Shown: positions 53,896 to 64,000 of the stretch, in pieces | Position numbering within the stretch: position 1 is the stretch's first letter | Layout: each line of letters opens with the position of its first letter | NCBI GenBank assembly: GCA_019775845.1 | Contig: JADQAV010000015.1 | Location: 620,001 to 684,000 of the forward strand | Length of the DNA: 64,000 nt | Reading direction: 5' to 3' | DNA from: Myrmaecium sp. VS I D KN 1 | Taxonomy: Eukaryota > Ascomycota > Dothideomycetes > Valsariales > Valsariaceae | Position numbers and translations under genes: made by a program | Notes under the pieces: model-generated | What the model was told of the DNA's origin: nothing | Database searches by the model: none | Seen by the model: only the letters and a program-made list of their open reading frames with translations

Positions 53896-56855
53896 GCGGT
53901 GGGTGGGTGTGGGTACTTCTTGCCTGGCGCCCGGCGCCATGTTCCTCGTCATGTGTTGATGAAGAGGGTTTGCTGTTGCCACTTCATTGTCAGCCCAGAA
54001 AGGCCAGACGAGTTCCCGACACCAATTATTATGACGACGCACCTATCTATAACGACATACCTATGCTGCTGCCGGCAGGAGCTGGGATGAACAGGACATG
54101 ATGACACTGCAGAGAACCACCATCCTACTGTCAGACACGTCATGAAAAAGACTATTTTCTCCATCGAGAGCTGCCGCCGCCTAGGCGACCATTGGCGGGT
54201 TGCCGTGACCATAGAAAGCATCCTTATCCAATATCAGCACGCCATCGTTATCCTCACATCTCTGTCTCTTTTGATCCGTGTTTCCCTCCGATGTTGGCCT
54301 GTCCATTCTTGTGCTCTGTGGCCACGACCCAGCTGAGTGTCAGACTCTGCGTGGAAGGAAAGAGGATGACCGGCCGGCGCAGACTGACTCGAGATGCTCC
54401 TACGGAATCCTCGCGAGCTGAGTGGCTGCCGCCACCAACAATGACAACAACAAGAGAAAGAGACGCAGCACGGGTGGCGGATAGGATCCGGCAAGGGGAT
54501 GCTGTTCGAAATTCTGGTATACGCAGGCACGATGGCAGTCAATGGACGATGCGACACCGGACGTAAGTGCTGACTCTGATGTGGGAGGGTTGGATCTGCA
54601 GATTGCAAACTGCAGAGTGGTTCCTATGTGGGCTTTTTGACATCGCGCGCTGTGCGGATTTCACCAGCACCACCACCACTCCATCCCGCCTGCCTTTTCC
54701 CTGCCGTTTCGCCGAAGGAATGAGAGACATGTAGCCGAAGGAAGGTTGCATTTGGTGGCCGTTGGCTGAGCTCGACGTCGGGGAATTTTACATTATGTAC
54801 ATATGTTCCTGAGTCCCCCAGATGCTTCATTCGACTTGACTTGGCTTGCCTCTTTGAGGGGGAATAGCGACATACCGTCATACATACCGTACTGTACTGT
54901 CGCTCACTGGAGCGCAAAGCCACACGACGACCGACTGCCCGCCGTGCAGGGGCCAATCGCATGCGGACAAGATGGCGCTGCTGCATAAGACGAAAGGGAA
55001 GGCAAGAGGAAGGGGAACGGGAACGGCAATTGCGAGCGAAGCGATGGCATGCATTGGCCGGGCGCGTGCTGGAGGACGAAGGAGGGGAACAAAAGTCCAG
55101 GCTTGGTTCAACACAGACCTACCAGCCGGGCAGAGAGAGAGAGAGGGGTAAGCGCTGTTAATTTGGGGCCAATTTCAAGCGGGGAGGGGAAGCAAGCAAG
55201 CAAGCCAGCAGTCAGCTCCCCCTCTCGCTCCCAGGTAGGGGGCTAGCTAAGGTTCACCACAAACCCGAGACGGGCGCGGCGGGACCTGGCGCGCGGCCTG
55301 AGGGCGATATACGCACCGGACCATTAATTTCCCCCAGATACGCTGAGCGATGGTAGATGTGGAGGAGGACTTGTCTGTCTGTGGGCACGGGGGAGCCGCG
55401 CGCTGGCTGAGGCGGGTTTGCTGTATGTATGGCGTTTGAGGGCTTGAGGGCTTGAGGGCTTGAGAGGGAGTGAGAGGGAGAGGCAGACAAGAAATAAGAT
55501 GGAGTCGGCGATGAGGGCGGTTAGAGAGAGAGCTCACGGTATATAAAGTGGGCACCGGTGGATGGGTATGAGTGAATTGAATATAGCAAAGCCCAGCTTT
55601 GAGAGCCGGAGGAAGCAGCACGCCAACAACTCGACCTTTCCTTCTGTACCTTTACCCTGTCTCTGATCTTTTTTTTTTATATATTTCTTCGATCTTTCCC
55701 TGGGATACCTTCACCATCTTCAAAGACCTTCCCCGGCTGTCACTCATCACGAATCCTTGATCGATCCAGCGGACAGGCCATTGACCGAAACCATTCCTAC
55801 CGGTGCTCGTTGATCAAAAGAGCGAGAGCAGAGAGAAGCACCGGCAGTTCGAAACCTCCTCCCTCCATCATACCCAACCGCGGTGCTTAGATTAGCACCG
55901 GACGCGGGAGGCGTCCGACCTTGATCGCACCGTCGGAACGGCCGTGGAGACCAGCGGGGCGTTCTGATTGGCCCTGGCAAGGGGCTTCCCTCACTCGGCT
56001 GGGAAACGCCCTGTGCTCCCTCTCCTCCTCCCTCCGCTGTGGGTTCGTCGGTGCTCGTCACACCCCCAAGCGCGCCCGGGAGCAGCCGCCTGCCCGCCTA
56101 CGAAGCCCCCCATTGGCCCGCCCCCACCGTCTCTCGTCCGGCCCTCTCCCCCTCTCCCCCCCTTCTCCCCCGACGTTTGGCGCCCTCCCGCCCGCTGCCC
56201 ATCGGCCATCGTCCCCTCGGCGCGGGCCCCTCACCACTACCACTACCACTCCCACCACCAAGCGCTGGCGGCGTGTCACGGCCAGGTGCCGTCTCTACGC
56301 GCCCGCCCCAAAATAGCCTCGATCCAGTCATTTGGCTCGACGTGAAACTCGCCGGGGGGGGCATCCACTTACCCTTGCTCACTCTCTCACACACGCACTC
56401 ACACTCGTCCCGGACACAGGTAAGCAAAGCACACACCTTTCACTTCTCTCATCCTAGTCCTGTACTTCTCTTTCTCTTCTCTCTGGCCTTTGTCACTTCA
56501 GCTCCACGCCCTCGTTCCCTGCTCCGCCCGCTTTCCTTCCAACTCAATAAACAGCCCGGCCTGTCCCGCTTCCTTCCATCTCTTTCTTCTCTTTTCGTAC
56601 CTTTCTCTCACTTCTCACCCCTCCTTCCACCCCTCCATTCTCTCTCCTCTCTTCCACTCCACTCTTTCTCTCCCTCATTCTCTCTCTCCCCCCTCACTCA
56701 TCACTCCCCCCCCTCAATCAGCGCGGCTCACCGAAGCCTCGCAGGCTCCGTCCAATTCCCTGCTCCGTCCACGCCGACGCCCGTCCTTCGTTCTGGAGAA
56801 GAAACGCAAACGGGGACAGAGTCCTCACATCCCTCCATCCACCACCATCACCATC
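53896..56855. other. Intergenic region and long leader, 3 kb
   Basis: No supported gene. A TATATAAAG element lies near 55540-55550 on the plus strand, followed by pyrimidine-rich DNA, so the downstream gene may have a leader over 1 kb long. A TTGAGGGC repeat lies at 55435-55465. From 56420 (GTAAGC) to about 56722 (CAATCAG) a 5'-UTR intron is plausible. The extreme CT-richness of 56000-56720 gives spurious Pro/Ser/Leu ORFs. Confidence 0.5.
55435..55465. repeat. GGCTTGAGGGCT tandem repeat
   Basis: About four copies of an 8-9 bp TTGAGGGC unit lie in non-coding DNA, 75-105 bp upstream of a TATA-like element. Confidence 0.7.
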
Positions 56856-58064
56856 ATGGCGACCACCGCAGCCGCGACGGCTCAGAAGCCCGCCCTTTCC
56901 GCCCTCAAGACCCCGCTGTCCGCGACGTACCCATCCGAACTGCGCAGCCCGCTCGTCGCCTCCCCGACCATGTTCAAGCGTGAGGAAGGCGGCTACACGC
57001 ACGGCGGCCAGAAAACGCCCATCACCCCGCCGAGCGCCTACGTCGACTTCCTCAAAGCGCTCTCGCCCGTCCTCGTCAGCCCGCTCGCGACGGGCGCGAG
57101 CACTAAGTTCGCCTTCCCGGAGCGCACGTCATCCTCCTCATCCATCGCAACGGTAGCCACCCTCTCCTCGACCACGTCGGCAGCCTCGTCGGCGAGCTCG
57201 TGTGGGAGCGTCGACCGGACAAGCACCACCGCGGCCGCTGCGACCGACCGCAAGATCAAGCACGAGGACGCTGATGGCGACGAGCCGGGTCTGGCGCAGA
57301 AAAAGCCCGTCGACTCGCCCATCGATCCCGCTCTCACCGACGAGACCATCTCCGCCCGTTCGTCTCGTGCCTCCTCCACAATCGGCAGCCAACCGACCTC
57401 GACTCACAGCGAGCCGCCAAACCGCTGCACATGCGCGGCCAACCCGACCACGCCATCCTCCCCCCCGGCCACGTCCACGCAGAAGAAGAACTCGGCTACG
57501 CAGACGGCCACGTCGCACAAGCGACCCGCCTCGATCGCCATCCCGCCCGCCGCGCCCTTCATGCACCACCACAGCCATCACGGCCATCATGGCCATCACC
57601 ATCAGCACCCGCACTCCGCCCGCACGCCCCGACATCCGCTCTCCGCCCGCACCCCCCGCCTGCACATCCCGGCCTCGCCGTACAGCGCCGGTATCAAGGT
57701 CGCCCCCTCGCCCATGAGCGCGACCGCCCGCTCGGCCACCTTCCCCGTCTCGCCCTGGTCGCCCCGGCACGGCGAGGCGAGCACGCCCGTCTCGGCGACG
57801 ACGCGCATGAGCGTGCGCGAGGTCGTGACCAGGACGGTCCGCTATTCGCGCGGACCGGGCACCGGTACAGGTAACGGTAGCGCGGGGCAGGGACCAGGGC
57901 AAGGGCAGGGCCAAGGGTCAGGGCCAGGGCAAGGGCAGGGGCAAGGAGAAGGGCAAGGGCAAGGGCCGACAACGGGGGAGGCACCGAGCGAGACGACGAT
58001 GACGAAGACGACGACGGTGGAGATTGGAGATGTGCCGAGAGAGAAAAGGAGGAGAGTCGAATGA
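56856..58064 (+). CDS. Conserved-looking fungal protein with His-rich and GQ-repeat segments, 402 aa
   Basis: This is a single coding exon. The ATG at 56856 (MATTAAATAQKPALSALKTP) is chosen because the frame upstream is CT-rich leader with no ATG and a probable 5'-UTR intron. I do not recognise a named family. The block TPITPPSAYVDFLKALSPVL (about 50-69) looks like the conserved core. Other segments are low complexity: Ser/Thr-rich (80-130), a run of 11 His in about 19 residues (about 236-254), repeated TPR/SARTPR units just after it, and a GQGQGQG tract (about 345-370). A basic end (EKRRRVE) could be a nuclear signal. Many SP and TP sites suggest phosphorylation. No catalytic motif or membrane segment is seen. 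Confidence 0.7.
   Translation: MATTAAATAQKPALSALKTPLSATYPSELRSPLVASPTMFKREEGGYTHGGQKTPITPPSAYVDFLKALSPVLVSPLATGASTKFAFPERTSSSSSIATVATLSSTTSAASSASSCGSVDRTSTTAAAATDRKIKHEDADGDEPGLAQKKPVDSPIDPALTDETISARSSRASSTIGSQPTSTHSEPPNRCTCAANPTTPSSPPATSTQKKNSATQTATSHKRPASIAIPPAAPFMHHHSHHGHHGHHHQHPHSARTPRHPLSARTPRLHIPASPYSAGIKVAPSPMSATARSATFPVSPWSPRHGEASTPVSATTRMSVREVVTRTVRYSRGPGTGTGNGSAGQGPGQGQGQGSGPGQGQGQGEGQGQGPTTGEAPSETTMTKTTTVEIGDVPREKRRRVE
57883..57967 (+). repeat. GGGCAR coding minisatellite encoding GQ repeats
   Basis: Imperfect GGGCAG/GGGCAA hexamers, about 13 units, lie inside the 402-aa protein gene. The unit keeps frame, so length changes would add or remove Gly-Gln pairs without breaking it. 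Confidence 0.8.
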
Positions 58065-60435
58065 GGTTGATCACCACAACAGACCAAACAATGCGTGTTT
58101 TTGCTCTGCTTTGCTTTCCAGGTCGTTCACCGGCGTCTTTGTGCTTCTTCCCCTTCCGACTTGGTGTTTGGTGTTTGCATCCCTTCCTTCGTTCCGTCTT
58201 TTGCTTCGATCCAAGGCGTTGGCATTGCTTGCTGCCGGGCGGCCGTCGTCACGACACACAGGAATCCTCCGTTTTTCATTCTTTCTCCTTTCATCCTCTC
58301 CTTTAGAGAAAAAGAGAGAGCGCGGAGCCCGAAACACGAGAGGAACGAACGAACAAACGAATGAACGAAAGGCAGGGCGTTTGGGAGAGACCGCCATCCA
58401 TTCTTTCCTTCCACTTGATCATTACGTTGCGCCACGACATGCGTACATCGTACGATTTTCTTTTTGACTTTTTTTTTTCTTTTTCGTTCTCATTTCATAT
58501 TTTTCTATGACCACCACTTCGACTTCCGTTTCTGCTCTTTCGTTTTGTTGCAGAGTGAGCAGAGGAGGCATCGGGAGGAATAAAAAGGGTAGCTTTCAGG
58601 ACGGGATGTGTGATGGGAAAGGATGCAGTTTGGCAGTTCATGTTTGTTTGATTATTTGATTGATTGCTTGCTCTTCCTTTTCTTTTTGTCGTCTTTCGCC
58701 TGGTTATGTTCATGCTCGCACAGAGAGAGCATTGGTAGTCCTGGAGAAGGCAGCAGCACCTTGCGTCCGGCCGCAATTCTGATGGAATATGGCGGAATAT
58801 CGGAGGCGAGTGATGGAGAAGAGAAGGAGTAGAACCGCGACTGGCTCGGAACGGAAAAGGAAGTCCTATCCATCCGCTCGTCATGCTGTATGCGTGCGCG
58901 TGCGCGTGCGTGTGTGCGTGTCGGATATCCACTTGCCCTATTAATTATTGATGAAATTTCACTATAGCTTTTTTTCTATTTCCGTCGCTCGAAGGAGACT
59001 CCACTCCAGCACACTGTGCCGAGTGAAGTACATGCAGTAGACAGAGGGGGACTGCTGTACTGTACAAGAGAGATCCCCGCTCTCGAAGGAGGGAGGGGGA
59101 GGGGGAAAAGATCCAGCCAATCGCCCCACCTCCCTAAGCGCCCAGCCAAAGCGCTTCAGACGCACCCTGCCTGCACCGACACGCCGGAGAGGAAATCAAC
59201 GGGGATCGATCCCCTGGCTTGGGAAGCGCGGACCTTCCCCGCGCGTGGGCGTGGGCGCGGGCGTGGGCGTGTAGCGTGGCCATGGGGCGTGGACGTACAA
59301 GTAGCGTTTGCGTGCGGTCCAACTAGCCTATCAACACACGCAACGCTCGTGGCGTATGGTCCTGTCTCGCGTTTCAGCTTCACGGCGGCCCCGGTCTGTC
59401 TGGTTGCACGGCAGGTACAGGATGGACTTGGCGTTCCGGTCTCCGTTCGTGAACTATTTCAAGCACATCTGCTCGCAAAGAACAAGGGTTCTCCGAGACG
59501 CGAGGGAGCGGGTAGATGCTGATGAGCTTCGCACGGGTGGAATGTGTCATATACTTCGCAAAGACATGAATCATGCGAGATTATCCCAGGAGATGCTGCA
59601 TCCTTAAAACATGCGAAGATCAATTAGGCCACCACGGATTGGACAACGAGGCCACGGCTTTTCCCATGCATCGTGGGCGTGTATGTATCAGACAGAGCGA
59701 TACAGGAAGGGCGGCGCGGCTTCAAGAGCGGTGAGGGCAGATGGACGTGCGAGCAGAGCGGGCCCCGGCAAAGCTGTCAAGCAGAGCCTCTCCGAGCGCT
59801 GCTGGGGTTTGAGGAAGCTACTGCAGACCACAAGGAAACATTCACTGTGGAGTTGAAAGACGGATGTGCTGCTGCTTGCAGGACCGGAGCAAGAGGCACG
59901 GTAGTTACTGGCTTATACGCAAGTGCCGACGATGAAAGGGCCACCGAGGCTTCGTGCGAGTCAGAAACGCGTGAATTGAGCGCTGGAACCGCGTTGCACT
60001 TGCTAAGGAATCGATCGATGCGGTGAAATCTGGCGTGACAACTGGGTACTGTAGCTCTTGCGGTGCATAGAACATGAGACGATGGAGGAGGATCGTGGCC
60101 TCAACCTGCCGTGCCGCAAGACCCGCACACGGCGAAGGCTATTGATTGCGTAGAATCTGGTATCGGTTTCGTGTATATGAGTATAACCCCACGCAACTTG
60201 TCAAACGGCACAGGAGAAAAGGAAGAACCAGAGAATAGAAGTTGCCTTGTTGTCGTCTCTCCCTCAAACTCAAACTCGAAAAGAGCATGAAGCGTGGCAG
60301 GCAGCTTCATGAATTGTAATCGTCCAAGGGCCTTGAGATGAAGCATCGCAGCTGCGACCAAGTCCAGGAGTCGAATACATACCCCATGAAGAATCCACCA
60401 TAGCTTCTGTGAAAGGTGAAGTATGTCCCACCTCT
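58065..60435. other. Convergent intergenic region, 2.4 kb
   Basis: This lies between the stop codons of the 402-aa gene and the molybdenum cofactor sulfurase. It is T-rich to about 58700. Alternating GCGTGC purine-pyrimidine repeats lie near 58890-58920, and a GGGGATCGATCCCC palindrome lies at about 59201-59214. Short ORFs at 59308-60026 look random. No gene is supported. Confidence 0.55.
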
Positions 60436-63168
60436 TCAATTACTGGTGGCCCTCACCCAATCCCCCACTCTCACGAACTTCGTCCCTCGACCTTCCGTTA
60501 GTCCCAAGTGGATGCCAAACCACACTCCACTTCGTCCAGATCCTACCTGCAGGCCTTTCTTCATCCTGGCTAAGGTGGCAAATGGTTCCCCGCCTTCCCT
60601 TCTCACACCTTTCACAGGGTCCACGCAGATCATCTGGCATCTTTGACATGCACCTAAGACGTCCAGCTCCACAAGGTTTGCATATTCGTCCTCTGCGGCT
60701 AGAGAGGAGTCGATGGAAATGGATGTCCACGTCTCTTCGACCCATGGATGTTCGCTTGTTGAAGTATGGGTTGGTGCTAACGGGCCAACCCTCTCCGTGG
60801 TGGAGTCGATAGAAGAGGACGAGGTTCGCGAGGATGTGACGGAGCTGATGGAGGCAGCTGAGGAAGCCGATGATTTAGCGTACGATGATGATATAGGCGT
60901 CAAATAAACAGGCCCAGACTCTGCAATCAAAATATTGGCCCGAAATACATCTCCACTGACTGGTTCGCCCCCAGTGGATTCAATGGCTCGGTTCACCGCA
61001 TTCAAACTGCTTTGAGAGATAGCCAGAATCGGACTCTCGTTAGAAAGGAGCAAAGGCCGCACAGCACTTTGAGTGTCTATCAGCCCCTGCTCATCGTCTT
61101 CGCTAGGAAACCCACCCGGCATATCCGCATTGACACTGTTTCCTCGTCGCGCCAATTTCGATGCCCTCGCTGGGGGGCTCGAGGGCACACTGGAGGCAGG
61201 GAGCCTGGCAAGCTGACAAGGCACACCGACGGCTTTGGTGAAGAACTCTTCCAGTCTCTGCTCCCTGTACCGTTTGGCAGTTACTTTATCCCCGCAAACT
61301 TTCGCTTCACGAAGTGAAAACCCTAATCCATCTTCGGACGGCCTCGAGGGATTCTCCAGGGGCACCGTGATTTCCTCTCCATCTGGAGCCTGCACCCTCA
61401 GCAACCCTTGCTCCAGATCAAGGATCGGCTTGATGAGAGCCATCCGCGGGTACCGCTTCATGCTCAACGCTTGCCCAGTCGCGGCATGTAGCAAACACCA
61501 TTCTCGATCCCAGGCCAGCCCTTCCCGTCGGATCTCCCAGCTCATGCCCAAAGGCACCTTGAACCCGGCACAGCTCTTAATGGGATATACCGTCAGGCTG
61601 TCCACATACCACGCACATCCGTCCTCTTTTGGCAGTGCTCCCAGAACCAGCCTCGGCCTTTCCACTGCCTTCCTCACAAAATACCTGTTTACGAAGTTGA
61701 GAAAGCCCTCGACGTCCTGTATAGTACTCCACGCCCCGAGACTGACCCTCACCACACCGGTCGGCTTTCCGTTCCTTACTCCAGCATCACCACATCTCAC
61801 CCCGGCTTGGTAGTTGTCTTTGATGTCCTGCTCTTCCAGACCCAAGCTGTCAGCCATACCTCCGGGGTTGCAGACCCCGCCTGTACGGAGATGAATATTC
61901 GTCACGCTTGCCATCTTCTCCACATGGGACGGTTCGACCCATTTCCCTTCTGCTGTGCGGAGATTCATCGCCACAATAGGCCCGTACCCTCCATGACTGG
62001 GCTCGCTGGCATATATATGCACAACCGAAACATCGTTCCCGTGGCGCAGCTTTGTGAGCTCGTTCACTAGCTTGTCACGGAGACGTGCGGTGTGAGCGGA
62101 GACCTGGACGAGAGAGCCAAACAGCTCGGCGTGCGTATTCAGTGCTGGCGCAATGGCAGCAAGCGAATGAATAGGGGGCGTTCCCTCTTCTAGCCGCTCT
62201 GCTAAGCTAGATTTCCACTCCATGTAGCCACTGTCAGGCTGGATCTCCAGATTCTTGGGCATAATAACCATGTCCACTGTCCCACCGCCAAAATATCTCC
62301 GCTGATGAAAGAGGTGAGCGGCATGTTTGTTTACAAGAAGGACGCCGAGATCCGGAAGTCCAAAGATCTTGTAGAGGCTGAAGACTATGAAGGATGCATG
62401 CGAGGCAGGGGAGTTCGTAAGGTCCATCGGATGCGAGGAGAGTAGAGAGGAGGCATCGAGGAGGGTGTGGATTTCGTCCGTGTGCTTCCGGCGAAGATTG
62501 TAAACCCTCTCGCACCAGTTCAATGGTAAGCGGCGGCCATTGAAGTTGCTTTGTGCCGGGTAGGCCAACAGGGCGAGACTTTCTGCCCTCTTGGATGGAA
62601 ACCCAGCCTCCGCCTCTTGAAGCCACTCTTCAACCGAACTGTCCCCCCATAGACACTTTGAGCTTCCGCTCAATTCTCTCATACCCACTAAGCTGGTATG
62701 GTTATCCCGGTGGTAAATATAGCTGAACCCTTTTGTATTTCCTCTGCTGTGCTCTCTCAAAGCCTCCCCAACGATTTTTGCTCCGGCCGTCGCATTCGCC
62801 GTGAACACAACCTCCCACGAGTCGGAATCCGCGCGGACCAACTTCAAAATTCGGGCGCGTGCATCTTCGAGCATCTGGGTGCTGGCTAAACTGGAAGGAG
62901 AGGCGGAATGAGGGTTTCCGAAGAGTGAGGTTGAGAGAATGGAGGAGTAGCGATGGACGAGCCGAGCAGGTAAAGGGGGCTGGCCGGCGGCATCAAGATA
63001 CAGACAATTGTGAAGAGTCGGGTAGTCGGTCTGGCGGATGGTCTCGACATGCCTGTCATACGCTTCGGGGGACGTCATTGTTGCCGCAGGTATATCGGAA
63101 AGAACATCACCTATGGGCAAACAGTTGAGAACTGAGGGGACAGGAGGATCTGGTCCTAGTGGGGACAT
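60436..63168 (-). CDS. hxB: Molybdenum cofactor sulfurase (HxB/ABA3 type)
   Basis: One exon encodes 910 aa. The enzyme takes sulfur from L-cysteine and puts a terminal sulfido ligand on the molybdenum cofactor of xanthine dehydrogenase and aldehyde oxidase, so it is needed for purine use as nitrogen source. The N-terminal two thirds is a NifS-like, PLP-dependent desulfurase domain: YLDAAGQPPLPARLV near 57, SYIYHRDNHTSLVGMREL near 150, and the PLP lysine in FSLYKIFGLPDLG (residue 267). The conserved persulfide cysteine lies in RTGGVCNPGG (about 433). The MOSC half begins near 530 (DSLTVYPIKSCAGFKVPLG), has a Ser-rich insert at about 745-790, and ends with GACQRCQMICVDPVKGVRR. M1 (63168) is used; a second in-frame ATG at 63078 (MTSPEAYDRHVET) is also plausible. 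Confidence 0.93.
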   Translation of the reverse strand: MSPLGPDPPVPSVLNCLPIGDVLSDIPAATMTSPEAYDRHVETIRQTDYPTLHNCLYLDAAGQPPLPARLVHRYSSILSTSLFGNPHSASPSSLASTQMLEDARARILKLVRADSDSWEVVFTANATAGAKIVGEALREHSRGNTKGFSYIYHRDNHTSLVGMRELSGSSKCLWGDSSVEEWLQEAEAGFPSKRAESLALLAYPAQSNFNGRRLPLNWCERVYNLRRKHTDEIHTLLDASSLLSSHPMDLTNSPASHASFIVFSLYKIFGLPDLGVLLVNKHAAHLFHQRRYFGGGTVDMVIMPKNLEIQPDSGYMEWKSSLAERLEEGTPPIHSLAAIAPALNTHAELFGSLVQVSAHTARLRDKLVNELTKLRHGNDVSVVHIYASEPSHGGYGPIVAMNLRTAEGKWVEPSHVEKMASVTNIHLRTGGVCNPGGMADSLGLEEQDIKDNYQAGVRCGDAGVRNGKPTGVVRVSLGAWSTIQDVEGFLNFVNRYFVRKAVERPRLVLGALPKEDGCAWYVDSLTVYPIKSCAGFKVPLGMSWEIRREGLAWDREWCLLHAATGQALSMKRYPRMALIKPILDLEQGLLRVQAPDGEEITVPLENPSRPSEDGLGFSLREAKVCGDKVTAKRYREQRLEEFFTKAVGVPCQLARLPASSVPSSPPARASKLARRGNSVNADMPGGFPSEDDEQGLIDTQSAVRPLLLSNESPILAISQSSLNAVNRAIESTGGEPVSGDVFRANILIAESGPVYLTPISSSYAKSSASSAASISSVTSSRTSSSSIDSTTERVGPLAPTHTSTSEHPWVEETWTSISIDSSLAAEDEYANLVELDVLGACQRCQMICVDPVKGVRREGGEPFATLARMKKGLQVGSGRSGVWFGIHLGLTEGRGTKFVRVGDWVRATSN

Positions 63169-64000
63169 GATCAGGACCGCGGTCGGTCAACGCGGTCAAG
63201 AGCCGCGGTGATGGGGCTCGTCGATGTCGGCTCTAAATGATGCAGGATGCAACGAAACGTAACGTCCTATCCGCAGCCACGAACGACTGTGAACGAAAGG
63301 AAAGGGGACACTTTGACTCCCGTCATTTGCGGCGAAACGCGGCAGAGGCGGGTCACAGTATGTAGTATGCCCTTGAGTGGATAGATAAGACGTGGGATGA
63401 GGTTGGTCGTCGGCGGGTTCCGATGAGCGCCCTCTTTCGGGGCAAATGGGTGCGGGTCCAGCGGGGTCGAGCTGAAAGCAATCAGAGATGGAGTGGCGAT
63501 GGGGAGAAGGAAGAGGTGGTGCGTGCTGTAACCCAGAGATTCATCCGTGCGAGATGGAAATCGTAAAGCTGTACGACGTCCTCGGAACTTCCTGATGGAG
63601 AATGAATGTACTGGGGTACCAGTCAACCGACCCCCTCCTATCCCTGTGTCCGGGGAAGCTCAAGAGTGGGGTTGCAGCCATGAGTAAGCTGAGACAGGGT
63701 CCGAGCCATTGGCCAGATTCATTACGAAATAAACGCCTTATGCGAGCCAATAGATTAACATCCTCGTGCTCTCCACCTTGATACATGCATGTACGTCCTG
63801 TTCGCCGTTCGTCCGGGGTTGTGGGAAATCAGTAGCATGCGGCTGTCCCCTTGAGTGGGGCGAGGGGGTTGCCTCAGAAGCTAAAGTAGATCTCCACTCA
63901 TTGTGTCCTGTCTGATTTGCAACCTTATCCAACGACAATCGTCCTGGCGTATGCCGTGATCGCGTGCTTTACACCGCCTCTAGGCGTCGTGAACTGGCAG
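63169..64000. other. Upstream region of the sulfurase gene
   Basis: These 832 bp, to the window edge, hold no recognisable gene. They probably hold the promoter of the sulfurase gene and the flank of a neighbour outside the window. Confidence 0.55.

Noticed and set aside
56039-56983. A 314-codon Pro/Ser/Leu-rich plus-strand frame
   Set aside because: It is made of CT-rich leader sequence and crosses the likely 5'-UTR intron and the start of the real 402-aa gene in another frame.
59308-60026. Two overlapping ORFs between the 402-aa gene and the sulfurase
   Set aside because: Both lack domains and conserved-looking blocks, and both lie in a convergent 3' region.

Overview
This is a stretch of nuclear DNA from a filamentous ascomycete (Pezizomycotina). 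The evidence is short spliceosomal introns (mostly 49-112 nt, GTRNGT donors, CTRAC-like branch sites), GC-rich coding sequence, and families typical of these fungi: a CFEM protein, a Zn2Cys6 regulator, an HxB-type molybdenum cofactor sulfurase and a 161-residue tropomyosin. I cannot place it below subphylum with confidence. I see no transposon, rRNA, tRNA, CRISPR array or biosynthetic cluster. It reads as housekeeping chromosome, with two gene-poor gaps of about 6 kb.

Layout. At 0.5-8.2 kb three genes run leftward: the U1 snRNP factor Prp39 (3' end unresolved), an unnamed fungal protein, and a Zn2Cys6 transcription factor. A 5.9 kb gap (8.2-14.1 kb) separates the factor from a head-to-head SAM-PH (Boi-like) gene. 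At 18.3-27.2 kb lie the ribosome-biogenesis protein Rrp17/Nop25, tropomyosin, securin and an alpha-arrestin. Tropomyosin and securin share a 454 bp divergent promoter. At 28-36 kb three genes run leftward: a small RRM protein, the ER packaging chaperone Shr3, and an SHPRH/Irc20-type SNF2-RING protein. That last gene is divergent from translation factor eIF3b (36.7-39.0 kb), which converges on a GPI-type CFEM protein (39.7-40.5 kb).

From 40.5 to 46.6 kb there is no confident gene, only many short GTAC-rich palindromes and one TATA-driven, possibly spliced micro-ORF. At 46.6-58.1 kb four genes run rightward: a DUF3602 (Par32-like) protein, a low-complexity protein, a synaptojanin-type phosphoinositide phosphatase, and a His/GQ-rich protein. 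The leftward molybdenum cofactor sulfurase gene ends at 60.4 kb and begins at 63.2 kb.

The genes do not form one pathway. Loose themes are cytokinesis, polarity and membrane traffic (tropomyosin, SAM-PH, synaptojanin, arrestin, Shr3), chromosome segregation and genome maintenance (securin, SHPRH), and RNA and translation (Prp39, Rrp17, RRM protein, eIF3b). I found no convincing new multi-gene system. The best leads are the micro-ORF near 44.6 kb, the tropomyosin/securin promoter, the palindrome cluster at 42-43.5 kb, a gene whose start codon is followed directly by an intron, and several conserved-looking proteins of unknown function. All intron calls come from reading splice signals and frame continuity, not from transcripts.
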